NCBI GenBank assembly: GCA_002746605.1
Contig: PDPT01000013.1
Span: 1 to 50,589, forward strand
Source of the DNA: Ignavibacteriota bacterium
Lineage (GTDB): Bacteria; Bacteroidota; Ignavibacteria; Ignavibacteriales; Melioribacteraceae
Reading direction: 5' to 3'
DNA length: 50,589 bases
Position numbers and translations under genes: made by a program
Shown: piece after piece, positions 33,108 to 41,543 of the stretch
Layout of the letters: each line of letters begins with the position of its first letter
Position numbering within the stretch: the stretch's first letter is position 1
Notes under the pieces: model-generated
The model's database searches: none
What the model saw: the letters and a program-made list of their open reading frames with translations, nothing else
Told to the model about the DNA's origin: nothing

Positions 33108-33661
33108 TTTTTTGACCTCGTTAGTCTTTTTGCCGTACTAACATCCATGTAGGATAAAATATCGGCTGCTTTTTTCTTTTTCATTGAATATATTATATCT
33201 CGTGCTTCTTTTTCTGATAGTTGTGCTAAAAGTTTGCTTGCTCTGTGTGTTTCCATTTCTTCGTACATCTTTATAGTTTTCTTCAACCATTCTGCATATT
33301 CAACGTTTTCATTTTTGCTTATCATTTTTTTTAGATGTTCTATTTGTTTATCTTTTTGCGATAATTCCTCTTCAAAAGTATTTATTACCGTTTGTGTAGA
33401 ATCGAGTTCACTTTCTAACTTTTGATTAAGTTTATTCACACTATCTTCTTTTGCAATTCTAACGCTATCGGCAAAAGCTATACTGTCTTGTATTGCAAGT
33501 GCTAAACTATCCACACTCATTGTATCAACTGCAACTTCTTCTTTGGTTCTAAAATCAAATTTAAATATATTGGCATATTGCTGATTAAATACATAAACTG
33601 CATAAGATGTACCAAGGAAAGCAATAATAAAAAACAGAGCATATATAATTATGTTTTTCAT
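33104..33661 (-). CDS. MotE-like protein (MgtE N-domain chaperone-type)
   Basis: A 185-residue protein with a single N-terminal membrane helix (about 4-24), a coiled coil (about 70-115) and a C-terminal MgtE-N-like helical domain (about 120-182) containing KMYEEMETHRASKLLAQLSE then EARDIIYSMKKKKAADILSY then MDVSTAKRL. This arrangement matches MotE, a chaperone for the stator or basal body in Rhizobiales and relatives, usually encoded beside fliJ as here. The call is from domain layout, not from full-length similarity. Confidence 0.8.
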   Translation of the reverse strand: MKNIIIYALFFIIAFLGTSYAVYVFNQQYANIFKFDFRTKEEVAVDTMSVDSLALAIQDSIAFADSVRIAKEDSVNKLNQKLESELDSTQTVINTFEEELSQKDKQIEHLKKMISKNENVEYAEWLKKTIKMYEEMETHRASKLLAQLSEKEARDIIYSMKKKKAADILSYMDVSTAKRLTRSKK

Positions 33662-33663
33662 AA

Positions 33664-34095
33664 TTAATTTCTCACAAATCCTTTTATTGCAAATTCATCT
33701 AAATCTTTTTGTTCTTTTTCGTCTAACATTTTATTAAACTCTTCAAGATGTTTTTCTTTTAACTTTTCAAATGTTTTTGTTTCTTTTGTTTTCTTCAACA
33801 AATCTTGCATTTTTTTTTCTCTTTCTATCTTCTTTTGCTTGATATATAATTGCAGATGTTCAACTTTTTCTAATATGTAACTTTCGTACTTTTCGTAAAA
33901 ATGCAAATCATTTATTGTTCTTTTTTTCCCCAGTTTATTTTTCTTTTCTTTTTTTAACTTTTCTAATAATTCATCTATCTCTTTTTTTTTATTAGCTATT
34001 TCAAGATCAATTAAAGCCAGTTCTTTCTTCGCTTTTTTTTCCAGCCTCTCTTTTATGTTCTTTATGGTTTCATATTTGTATTTAAACTTTGCCAA
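33664..34095 (-). CDS. fliJ: Flagellar export stalk protein FliJ
   Basis: Coiled-coil stalk that couples the export ATPase to FlhA. The protein has 143 residues and is almost entirely charged heptads (for example KELALIDLEIANKKKEIDEL), typical for FliJ (about 140-150 residues). It has few distinctive residues, so identification depends on the position directly after fliI (two-base spacer) and on the coiled-coil pattern. Confidence 0.85.
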   Translation of the reverse strand: MAKFKYKYETIKNIKERLEKKAKKELALIDLEIANKKKEIDELLEKLKKEKKNKLGKKRTINDLHFYEKYESYILEKVEHLQLYIKQKKIEREKKMQDLLKKTKETKTFEKLKEKHLEEFNKMLDEKEQKDLDEFAIKGFVRN

Positions 34096-34097
34096 AA

Positions 34098-35432
34098 TTA
34101 TCCTAATGGCTTTTCAATTATTTCTTCTAACTTGCTGATTGTCTCATTATATATTGCACCTTCGCTAATATCTTGTTTAAGAAATTTTCTTAAAAATTGT
34201 ATTTTGTTAAGAGCATGATCTATTTGCGGATTGCTTCCTTTAACGTAAGCACCAATATTTATCAAATCTTCTGCTTCGTTATATGATGCCAATATCTCAT
34301 TAAATTCCATTGCCCTTATTCTGTGATCCTTCGGAACAATATCTGGCATAACTCTACTTACACTTTGCAAAGGGTCAATTGCCGGAAATTGTCCTTTATT
34401 GGCAAGTTTACGAGAAAGCACAATATGTCCGTCTAAAATCGATCTTACATTATCGGCAATGGGATCGCTCATATCATCACCATCTACCAGCACTGTATAA
34501 AAACCTGTAATACTTCCTTTTTCAGAGGTACCGGCTCTTTCCAGAAGTTTAGGCATTACTGCAAATACCGAAGGAGTGTAACCTTTTGTTGTAGGTGGTT
34601 CACCTATTGTTATGCCTACTTCTCTTTGTGCATGAGCAAATCTCGTAACGGAATCCATCATAAGTACTACATCTTTTCCTTGATCTCTAAAAAATTCAGC
34701 AATTGTTGTACCTATGTAAGCTGCTTTAATTCTGGCAAGTGAAGGTTTATCGCTGGTAGCAACTATAATTACCGATCTTTTTAATCCTTCTTCACCAAGA
34801 TCTTTTTCAATAAATTCTTTTACTTCTCTTCCTCGTTCTCCAACAAGAACTATAATACTTACATCGGCATTTGTATTTTTTGCAATCATGCCGAGCATAA
34901 CACTTTTTCCGACACCACTTCCAGCAAAAATTCCTATTCTTTGTCCTTTGCCTACAGTTAATAAGCCGTCTATTGCTCGCACTCCGGTTTGAAGTGCTTG
35001 GTCTATTCTCTTTCTTGTTAACGGATTAGGCGGTTCTCTGTAAGCATTACGTCTTACTGTTTGTTCTATAGCTCCTTTACCGTCAATTGGATTTCCAAAC
35101 CCATCGATGACTCTGCCTAATAATTGCTCGCCTACATTTATTGCAAAACTTTTACCAGTTGAAATTATATCGCAAGATGGAGCAATATTTTGTATTTCGC
35201 CAAGAGCTATAGAAAGAACTTTTCCGTCTTTGAATCCGACTACTTCGGTTTCACAAATTTCTTTGCCCGACTTATCAATTATTTTACAAATTTCTCCCAT
35301 AGAAACATTTGGACCAACTGAAATTATCACAAAACCAATTACGTCACTTACTTTTCCGTTCAGCTTTATCGGTTCGGAATCCTCAATTATTCTTTCATAA
35401 GTTTTAACGATATTTTCTTCTATTTCAGTCAT
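34098..35432 (-). CDS. fliI: Flagellum-specific export ATPase FliI
   Basis: Hexameric ATPase that energises and unfolds export substrates. The protein has 444 residues. The Walker A motif AGSGVGKS occupies residues 170-177. Further F1-ATPase-family motifs are ERGREVKEFIEKDLGEEGL, VVLMMDSVTRFAHAQREVG (Walker B), GEPPTTKGYTPSVFAVMPKL and SRKLANKGQFPAIDPLQSVS. The length and order are normal. It starts inside the fliH stop with a four-base overlap. Confidence 0.97.
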   Translation of the reverse strand: MTEIEENIVKTYERIIEDSEPIKLNGKVSDVIGFVIISVGPNVSMGEICKIIDKSGKEICETEVVGFKDGKVLSIALGEIQNIAPSCDIISTGKSFAINVGEQLLGRVIDGFGNPIDGKGAIEQTVRRNAYREPPNPLTRKRIDQALQTGVRAIDGLLTVGKGQRIGIFAGSGVGKSVMLGMIAKNTNADVSIIVLVGERGREVKEFIEKDLGEEGLKRSVIIVATSDKPSLARIKAAYIGTTIAEFFRDQGKDVVLMMDSVTRFAHAQREVGITIGEPPTTKGYTPSVFAVMPKLLERAGTSEKGSITGFYTVLVDGDDMSDPIADNVRSILDGHIVLSRKLANKGQFPAIDPLQSVSRVMPDIVPKDHRIRAMEFNEILASYNEAEDLINIGAYVKGSNPQIDHALNKIQFLRKFLKQDISEGAIYNETISKLEEIIEKPLG

Positions 35433-36079
35433 TCAATTTCGTTTTCTATTAAATTATTTTCCAATGCTTTTACTATTTCATTGATTTGTGATTTAATTCG
35501 GGCATCTATTGTTCCTATTTCCGATTCAATTAAACAACCGCCTATTTCAATATTATCACTCTGCTCGAATCTTACTTTTGTAAATCCTGCAGATTTTATA
35601 ATATTTTGGTTATCATTTTCTATTACTGCCAAATCTTTAGGATTTAATTTGATTGTAATATCGTTTGCCCCTATAATTTTTTTTAAGTTCTGTTCTAATA
35701 TTTTTTCAATAGATGTTTCTTCATTCAATTCACGTACAATAATTTTTTCGGATATTTTTTTTGCAACTTCTATAACTATTTTATGATATCTGTTTTCAAA
35801 TATTTTAAACTGATTTTCAAAAGATGAAAGTATGGAATAGAATTCCTTTGTTTTGGTTAGTATTTCTTCCGAATGTTTTTCTTCCAAAAGCTTGGTTGTT
35901 TCTATTCTACCGTTTTCATATCCTTTCAGATATTCCGATTCCAATTCCTTTTTATGAAGATCCTCCTTAACCTCTTTCACTCTGGAATTATCATCGGAAA
36001 AAGTTTTAATTTCATCTTTATCGGGAACAAACGCTTTAATTTTTTTTGTCTTTAAGCTTAACTTAACTACATTAGACAT
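35429..36079 (-). CDS. fliH: Flagellar export regulator FliH
   Basis: Binds FliI and docks it to FliN in the C-ring. The protein has 216 residues: a charged N-terminal extension, a coiled-coil middle (about 60-105) and a C-terminal helical/beta domain with VIEVAKKISEKIIVRELNEE, IGANDITIKLNPKDLAVIEN and EIGGCLIESEIGTIDARIKS, the last close to the FliH/YscL consensus. It overlaps fliG by eight bases and fliI by four bases, the usual fliG-fliH-fliI order. Confidence 0.94.
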   Translation of the reverse strand: MSNVVKLSLKTKKIKAFVPDKDEIKTFSDDNSRVKEVKEDLHKKELESEYLKGYENGRIETTKLLEEKHSEEILTKTKEFYSILSSFENQFKIFENRYHKIVIEVAKKISEKIIVRELNEETSIEKILEQNLKKIIGANDITIKLNPKDLAVIENDNQNIIKSAGFTKVRFEQSDNIEIGGCLIESEIGTIDARIKSQINEIVKALENNLIENEIE

Positions 36080-37118
36080 AAACTTCCTCTGCGCCGCCGC
36101 CTCTGAAGCTGATTGTTATCTCTTCTTGCTCTTCTAAGATTTTTATTTGATCAACAATTCTGGCTTGTGCTGCTTCCACTTCTTTAAGTTTAACAGGACC
36201 CATAAATTGCAGTTCTTCTTTTAGTAACTCTGAAGCTCTTTCGGACATATTCGAAAATATTTTTTCTTGTACTCTATCTTCTGCAACTTTTAATGAAAGT
36301 CCAAGATCTTTTCTATCAACCTCTTTAAGAATTCTTTGAATATCTCTATCCTGTAAATGAATAATATCATCAAACAAGAACATTAAACGTTTAATTTCTA
36401 AACCTACATCTTCATCTTTATCTTGTATTGATGCTATAATTTCTTTATTCATAGATACATTAACTCTGTTAAGAATATTAGCAACGCTCTGAGGTCCGCC
36501 CAATTGTCCCATAGTCTGATTAATTGAAAATCCGGCTAACTCATCAACAACTCTTTCAATCTGTTGTAAAGTTTGCGGAGAAATTTTACCAAGTGTTGCA
36601 ATTCTATAAACAACTTCCGTTCTAAGTTCTTCCGGCAGTTCCGTTACTGCTTCGGCAACTTGATCGGGGCTTAAATGCGAAAGTATTAATGCAATTGTCT
36701 GCGGATGTTCTTTATTCAAAAAGTTTATCAGTTGAGCAGAATCGGCTTTCTTTAATACATCAAAACCATGAAGTGTTGTAAGATTCTTAACCTTATCAAT
36801 TACCTCCATTGCTTTAGTTATGCCGAAGGATTTTTCTAACACTTGCTTGGCGTAATCTATTCCGCCTTCAAGAACATACTCGCGTGCCGTAACCAATTCA
36901 TGATAGTCATCCAAAACTTGTTCAACTACATGAGACGGAATATTCTTTACTTTGGAAATTTCAGCAGATATTGCTTCTACAAAGTTGGGCTCTAAATGTT
37001 TAAAAACCTGCGATGCCGTATCAACATCTAGAGCTATAAGTAATAGTGCTGATTTCTGTATTCCATTTAAATCGTTTTTTGAAGTTATTTGCGTATCAAT
37101 TTGATTAGCTATACTCAT
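36072..37118 (-). CDS. fliG: Flagellar motor switch protein FliG
   Basis: Rotor subunit that interacts with the stators. The protein has 348 residues. Blocks: LNGIQKSALLLIALDVDTAS, LNKEHPQTIALILSHLSPDQ then VAEAVTELPEELRTEVVYRI (EHPQ motif). The C-terminal charged helix that faces MotA is MFLFDDIIHLQDRDIQRILK then EVDRKDLGLSLK, with the expected alternating charges. A strong ribosome site (AAAGGAAG) sits upstream inside the fliF end, with a 14-base overlap between the two genes. Confidence 0.97.
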   Translation of the reverse strand: MSIANQIDTQITSKNDLNGIQKSALLLIALDVDTASQVFKHLEPNFVEAISAEISKVKNIPSHVVEQVLDDYHELVTAREYVLEGGIDYAKQVLEKSFGITKAMEVIDKVKNLTTLHGFDVLKKADSAQLINFLNKEHPQTIALILSHLSPDQVAEAVTELPEELRTEVVYRIATLGKISPQTLQQIERVVDELAGFSINQTMGQLGGPQSVANILNRVNVSMNKEIIASIQDKDEDVGLEIKRLMFLFDDIIHLQDRDIQRILKEVDRKDLGLSLKVAEDRVQEKIFSNMSERASELLKEELQFMGPVKLKEVEAAQARIVDQIKILEEQEEITISFRGGGAEEVYV

Positions 37119-38724
37119 CTTCCTTTAACCATGAATTTATAAGTTTTGCTGCTTCAGCAGGATTTTTACTTACGTAATTAGTAATCTTATCTTGTTTCAT
37201 TTGCTTTAAAACGGCTTCTTCGGAAATTTCATCTTCAATATCCCCAACATCAATATTAGGTTTTCTTTTTTTCTTTTGTAAGTTTTGCTGCAATTCGCCG
37301 CCCGATGGTTGCCATGTAGGGGCATTATTTGCTAATTGGTCTAATGATTGATTAGCATAGCTTCCGGCAGGAGTTCCTATCATAATTGTTTCATCTTTTA
37401 GCTTACCAAGTAATCCTTTAAGAACAAACAAAGCACCACCTACAGCTAATAACATCATAATATATTTAAAGTATGGTGTAATTTGTTCAAGCGTAGAAAC
37501 ATCATCAAATTTATTAGCAAATCTGTCATTTTCAAAAGGGATACTCACTATAGAAATTTTATCTTCGCGAGTATCATCAATTCCAACTGCTTGCCTTAAA
37601 AGCATTTCCAATTGTTTAAGTTGTTCTTCATCTCTCGGTTCATTTACATATTTTGTAACACCCTCTTCAACAATTTCTTTTTGAACACCATTGATTACAG
37701 CCGCAACTGTAATGCGTTTAATGTTTCCGCTACCTTCTATCATATGTTCTATGCTTTTACTAAGTTCATAATTTGTAGTCATAGTTTCTGCGAAAACTTG
37801 ATTTGTGTCTTTTAGACTTTTGCCGCTGCTTGAATTTTTTGATGTTTGTTCACTAATTGCAATTTGTGATTCCGGATCAATTGTCTCTAATGTTTTTTCT
37901 ATTCTTTTAAAATCTAAATCAACATTAACTTTTACATCCGAATTATCATAACCGACTATTTTTTCTAAGATGGTTTGTGCCTTGCCTGCAAGATAATTTT
38001 CTATGTTGCTCTTTATTTCGTATTGTTTACCATTACTTAATGCAATTTCAGTCTTATCATTTTTTTTTGTAAGCAATCTTCCTTTATTATCTATTATTGT
38101 TACATTATCCGGATTTAATCCTTCGATACTCGAAGCAACTAAATTAATTATGGCTGAAATGCTATTCTGCGATAATAAATAGCCTGATCTGAGTTTAAGT
38201 ACTACTGAGGCAGTCGCTTCTTTTTGCTCATCTTTAAAAATTGCTTTTTCGGGAGTAACAATATGCACTCGTGCATTTTCAATTCCGTCTTGCTGAATAA
38301 TAGTGCGAGATATTTCTCCTTCCAATGCTCTTTTAAAGTTTATTTTCTGCATAAATTCAGACATACCGATTGTACTTTTATCGAAAATCTCATAACCTAT
38401 CATTCCACTGGAAGGAATGCCTTTACCGGCAAGAGCTAAACGTACTTCGTAAACATTAATTTTTGATACACTAATTGCAGTACCACCGTTTTCAATTTTA
38501 TAAGGAATTGACTGGCTATTTAGGTAATCTATTACTTGCGAAGCTTCTTCACTCGAGAGATTAGAATATAATACTGTATAATTTGGCTCGTTAAAAGTAA
38601 ACATAATAAAAACTAAAAGTACAACGGCTACAACCGCTATACCACCAAGCATCAATCTTTGTTGGACAGATAATTTATTGAATATCCCTAAAATTGCACT
38701 ATAAGTATCTTTAGCTTTATTCAC
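37105..38724 (-). CDS. fliF: Flagellar MS-ring protein FliF
   Basis: Forms the MS-ring, the base of the motor. The protein has 539 residues with a first membrane helix (about 25-44) and a second near 440-460. Periplasmic blocks are SNLSSEEASQVIDYLNSQSI, INFKRALEGEISRTIIQQDG then IENARVHIVTPEKAIFKDEQ, and ASVVLKLRSGYLLSQNSISA. The C-terminal cytoplasmic tail, which binds FliG, includes KQMKQDKITNYVSKNPAEAA then KLINSWLKEDE. The length fits the family. Confidence 0.97.
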   Translation of the reverse strand: MNKAKDTYSAILGIFNKLSVQQRLMLGGIAVVAVVLLVFIMFTFNEPNYTVLYSNLSSEEASQVIDYLNSQSIPYKIENGGTAISVSKINVYEVRLALAGKGIPSSGMIGYEIFDKSTIGMSEFMQKINFKRALEGEISRTIIQQDGIENARVHIVTPEKAIFKDEQKEATASVVLKLRSGYLLSQNSISAIINLVASSIEGLNPDNVTIIDNKGRLLTKKNDKTEIALSNGKQYEIKSNIENYLAGKAQTILEKIVGYDNSDVKVNVDLDFKRIEKTLETIDPESQIAISEQTSKNSSSGKSLKDTNQVFAETMTTNYELSKSIEHMIEGSGNIKRITVAAVINGVQKEIVEEGVTKYVNEPRDEEQLKQLEMLLRQAVGIDDTREDKISIVSIPFENDRFANKFDDVSTLEQITPYFKYIMMLLAVGGALFVLKGLLGKLKDETIMIGTPAGSYANQSLDQLANNAPTWQPSGGELQQNLQKKKRKPNIDVGDIEDEISEEAVLKQMKQDKITNYVSKNPAEAAKLINSWLKEDEYS

Positions 38725-38726
38725 TA

Positions 38727-39020
38727 TTATGACATCCTTGTTAATTCTTTATACATATCAACAGTTTTATTTCTTAATTCCATAAGTAATTGTAAGCTGG
38801 TATTAGCTTTTTCACCAGCAATCATAACTTCGTGAAGCTCAACACCTTCTTCCCCATTTATAAAATCGTTAACAATTTGTTTTGAATCTAATTGTTCTTT
38901 GTTTACATCTTTAACAAAATTACCAAGCATATTACCGAATTTTTCGTTTTTAACCGGCTCTCGGGTTTCTTTCTGCATTGGCAATTTCGGTATAAAACCA
39001 TTTAATCCGTTAGTTTTCAT
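38727..39020 (-). CDS. fliE: MS-ring/rod junction protein FliE
   Basis: Joins the MS-ring to the rod. The protein has 97 residues. The C-terminal FliE signature is clear: FGNMLGNFVKDVNKEQLDSK, INGEEGVELHEVMIAGEKAN then TSLQLLMELRNKTVDMYKEL. A GGAGAGG-type ribosome site precedes the ATG. It sits directly before fliF (two-base spacer) and after a 79-residue gene. Confidence 0.95.
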   Translation of the reverse strand: MKTNGLNGFIPKLPMQKETREPVKNEKFGNMLGNFVKDVNKEQLDSKQIVNDFINGEEGVELHEVMIAGEKANTSLQLLMELRNKTVDMYKELTRMS

Positions 39021-39021
39021 A

Positions 39022-39261
39022 CTATCCTCTCCTATCGAATAATGAACCTAAAGCGACACCACTTTTTTCACCGTTTTTTTGGTAAAAATGATAGTTTTCA
39101 ATTTCTTCTTTTTGATTTGGATATAGATTTGTAAAAAATTTCTTTTCTTCTCCCGTTATTTCAATTGCACTTTCTTTTTGGGAATTAATTTGTTTTACAT
39201 TATTTATTTTATTGTTAAAAATCGGTTTATAATTACCAAATGAATTAGAAGTAATTTTCAT
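39022..39261 (-). CDS. Unknown 79-residue protein between flgC and fliE
   Basis: Not recognised. The N-terminal half is polar and disordered (Asn, Lys and Ser rich). The second half is compact: IEITGEEKKFFTNLYPNQKE followed by a Tyr-His-Phe-Tyr stretch and ends LGSLFDRRG, a Gly/Arg end that looks like a conserved tail motif. A GGAG ribosome site precedes the ATG and both spacers (three and one bases) are tight, so it is certainly in the operon. A rod or export-gate adaptor is possible, since all its neighbours act there. Confidence 0.75.
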   Translation of the reverse strand: MKITSNSFGNYKPIFNNKINNVKQINSQKESAIEITGEEKKFFTNLYPNQKEEIENYHFYQKNGEKSGVALGSLFDRRG

Positions 39262-39264
39262 ATG

Positions 39265-39765
39265 TTAAATCTCCAGTGAATCTTTTGCAATTTGTTTAGC
39301 TGCATTAAAAGCAGTTAGGTTAGCTTCAAAACTTCTTGATGCCGTTATCATATCTACCATTTCGGTAACAACATTAACGTTTGGCATTTCTACATATCCT
39401 TCTTCATTTGCATCAGGATGATGAGGACTATAAATCAATTCTCCTTCTCCTCTATCTATTTCTTCTTCCATCGAAAGCCCTGAGGCGTTATCGTCCAGAT
39501 TTAAATTCATTTGTTGAGGATCCATATGCTTTGTACGAGTTTTTTTCAAATCAGCTTCAGAACCTATTTGATAAGCTGCTCCGTTATTAAACTGACCGTC
39601 ATTAAATTCTACACTCATAAATTTTCTTTTATAAGGTGTGCCGTCTTCAGTTCTTGTGGTACTCATATTTGCAATATTTTCTGTAATTAAATCCATTTGT
39701 TTCTTCTGGATACTCATTCCTTTGCTGCTGACTTTAAACGATGAAAAATTTGGATTTATCTTCAT
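39265..39765 (-). CDS. flgC: Flagellar proximal rod protein FlgC
   Basis: Proximal rod protein, 166 residues, a little longer than the usual 130-150. N-terminal signature: SSKGMSIQKKQMDLITENIA then NMSTTRTEDGTPYKRK. C-terminal signature: GYVEMPNVNVVTEMVDMITA then SRSFEANLTAFNAAKQIAKD. The additional residues lie in the acidic loop (about 75-110). A perfect AAAGGAGG ribosome site precedes the ATG, which overlaps the flgB stop by one base. Confidence 0.96.
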   Translation of the reverse strand: MKINPNFSSFKVSSKGMSIQKKQMDLITENIANMSTTRTEDGTPYKRKFMSVEFNDGQFNNGAAYQIGSEADLKKTRTKHMDPQQMNLNLDDNASGLSMEEEIDRGEGELIYSPHHPDANEEGYVEMPNVNVVTEMVDMITASRSFEANLTAFNAAKQIAKDSLEI

Positions 39766-40112
39766 TATTTACCTCCTTTAATTACTCCTTGGAGTGTTTT
39801 ATAATATGCAGTTATTTTTTTTGAGCCAAATTTGAACATTAAAGAGTTTTGGGCTAAGTCCGCCATTTCATGATCTACATTAACATTATTGCCATAAGCT
39901 ATAACGGGCGTTTCATTATCAACTTCTACAGATAAAGTTTTATCTTTACTTGTAATATCATTTAAACTGTCTTTAAGTGCATCTTTAAACTCAACATCTC
40001 TTCTACGGTAATTTTTAGTTTCCGCATTGGCTATATTCTGCCCTATAACTTTTTGTTTCAGAGCTGAATAATCTAAGAGATTCTCTAATGACTTATAAGG
40101 TGGTATTGACAT
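39765..40112 (-). CDS. flgB: Flagellar proximal rod protein FlgB
   Basis: First rod protein, 115 residues. N-terminal signature: YSALKQKVIGQNIANAETKN then YRRRDVEFKDAL. The C-terminal part, VNVDHEMADLAQNSLMFKFG then SKKITAYYKTLQGVIKG, is the family end. It is the first gene of the flgB-flgE operon and lies about 31 bases after the -12 end of a sigma-54-like promoter. The leader contains a run of twelve A residues before a GGGA ribosome site. Confidence 0.96.
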   Translation of the reverse strand: MSIPPYKSLENLLDYSALKQKVIGQNIANAETKNYRRRDVEFKDALKDSLNDITSKDKTLSVEVDNETPVIAYGNNVNVDHEMADLAQNSLMFKFGSKKITAYYKTLQGVIKGGK

Positions 40113-40142
40113 AATTTTCCCATTCTTTTTTTTTTTGAATGA

Positions 40143-40158
40143 TTCAAAACTGATGCCA
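40143..40158 (-). promoter_or_regulatory. Sigma-54-like promoter upstream of flgB
   Basis: On the minus strand the site reads TGGCAT, five bases, TTGAA, with ten bases between the GG and the -12 dinucleotide. The usual -12 GC is GA here, as in the partner site before fliL. The distance from the site to the ATG is 31 bases. A matching sigma-54 activator gene (47632-49026) lies upstream in the same window. Confidence 0.55.
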
Positions 40159-40230
40159 GTAAAATGTTTGTTTTTAAGTTTTTTTTAAGGGTTGTTTTTT
40201 TAGAATTGGCTATAATTATACACTTGATAA

Positions 40231-40476
40231 TTATTCTTCATTGTAATCCAAAATAACTGATTTTGTTTCTCCGCACGAACATACAAATTTAATTTCCTTA
40301 ATATTTTCTTCTGCATCTTTATTAAGGATTATTTTTACACCTTCGTGATTATCGTGTTGAACAGCTATTTTGCTTGTTCCTGCAATTTTAACATCTTCCG
40401 CATTTAATAAATTTCCTTTTAAGGCGGAATTATTAAATGAGATACAGCGATAGATTTCTTCGTTAAATGAGTCCAT
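40231..40476 (-). CDS. Unknown 81-residue protein with a CxC motif after cheB
   Basis: Small soluble protein, last gene of the chemotaxis operon, starting one base after the cheB stop. The C-terminal end IKEIKFVCSCGETKSVILDY contains a CSC pair, which could bind a metal in a dimer or act in redox chemistry. The N-terminal half carries no known motif. It is not CheD or CheW: size and motifs disagree. The function is unknown; its coupling to cheB hints at a chemotaxis role. Confidence 0.75.
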   Translation of the reverse strand: MDSFNEEIYRCISFNNSALKGNLLNAEDVKIAGTSKIAVQHDNHEGVKIILNKDAEENIKEIKFVCSCGETKSVILDYNEE

Positions 40477-40477
40477 A

Positions 40478-41539
40478 TTATATTGCCTGATTAATAATTT
40501 TAGGGATATCTTCTAAAGAGGCAATAACATCTGCAAGACCATTTTCAGCTATTGCTCTCGGCATACCATATACAACACAAGATTCTTCATTTTGAGCTAT
40601 ACAATAACCCCCGGATTGTTTTATTTTTCTTATTCCTTCCAAACCATCTTTGCCCATTCCGGTCATTATAACACCTAACACTTTTTTTCCATATACTGCG
40701 TGAAGTGATTCTAACATAACATCAACCGAGGGACGATGTAAAACATTAGCAGGTTGTTCAGTAATATCAGTTATAAGATTGTTTGAGTTATCTCTTCTTA
40801 CTTTTAAATGATAACCGCCGGGAGCAATATAAACAACCCCGTTTCTAACAACTTCTCCATTTGTCGCTTCTTTAACTTCTAAAGAACTGAGGGCATTTAA
40901 TCTATCGGCTAAAGATGCAGTAAACTTAGGAGGCATATGCTGAACAATAAAAACCGGTATTTTCAAGTTATTAGAAAGCTTAGGAATAACTTTTTGCAAT
41001 GAGATTGGTCCTCCGGTAGAAATACCGAGTCCGAGTGCCTGATAATTATTAACAGGTATTTTGTTTAAGGTTTTTCTTGGTACAGCCGAATTAGTTCCGG
41101 CAAGGTTTCTTATTCTGCCAAGTCTTCGTTTGAGCGCTTGGCTTTTGTATATTTCTTTAACCTTACTTATCAGCTCTTCTTTAATACTCGAAATAGTAAT
41201 ACTTACAAAAGATGATTCTTTAGAAATAAAATCAACTGCTCCAAGTTCTAATGCTTTCATTGTAACAGATGCACCTTCAGTTGTTAACGAACTTAGCATT
41301 ATAACTGGTACAGGACATTCTTTCATAATTATTTTAAGAGCGGTAAGTCCATCCATTCTTGGCATTTCAACATCAAGAGTAACAATATCGGGCTTAAGCT
41401 TTTTAATCTTTTCTATTGCCATAGCACCGTCAATTGCTGTATCTATTACTTCTATTTGAGCATCGGCGTTAAGCAATAATGATATGGATTTTCGCATAAA
41501 TGCCGAGTCATCTACAATAAGTACTTTAATTTTTTCCAA
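40478..41539 (-). CDS. cheB: Chemotaxis methylesterase CheB
   Basis: Removes methyl groups from chemoreceptors when phosphorylated. I favour the TTG at 41539 (353 residues, starting just after the cheA stop with GGA upstream); a second TTG at 41554 would give 358 residues and an 11-base overlap. The receiver domain has IKVLIVDDSAFMRK and phosphorylation site D56 in TLDVEMPRMDG. The esterase domain has catalytic S174 in GLGISTGGP, H201 in VQHMPPKF, and the Asp-containing MTGMGKDGLEGI. The linker is normal. All catalytic residues are present. Confidence 0.94.
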   Translation of the reverse strand: MEKIKVLIVDDSAFMRKSISLLLNADAQIEVIDTAIDGAMAIEKIKKLKPDIVTLDVEMPRMDGLTALKIIMKECPVPVIMLSSLTTEGASVTMKALELGAVDFISKESSFVSITISSIKEELISKVKEIYKSQALKRRLGRIRNLAGTNSAVPRKTLNKIPVNNYQALGLGISTGGPISLQKVIPKLSNNLKIPVFIVQHMPPKFTASLADRLNALSSLEVKEATNGEVVRNGVVYIAPGGYHLKVRRDNSNNLITDITEQPANVLHRPSVDVMLESLHAVYGKKVLGVIMTGMGKDGLEGIRKIKQSGGYCIAQNEESCVVYGMPRAIAENGLADVIASLEDIPKIINQAI

Positions 41540-41543
41540 TTTT

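Noticed and set aside
40213..40233. Inverted repeat TAATTAT/ATAATTA after the chemotaxis operon as a terminator
   Set aside because: Made of A and T only, seven pairs, no T-run on the minus strand. Read-through from the che operon into flgB is therefore possible.
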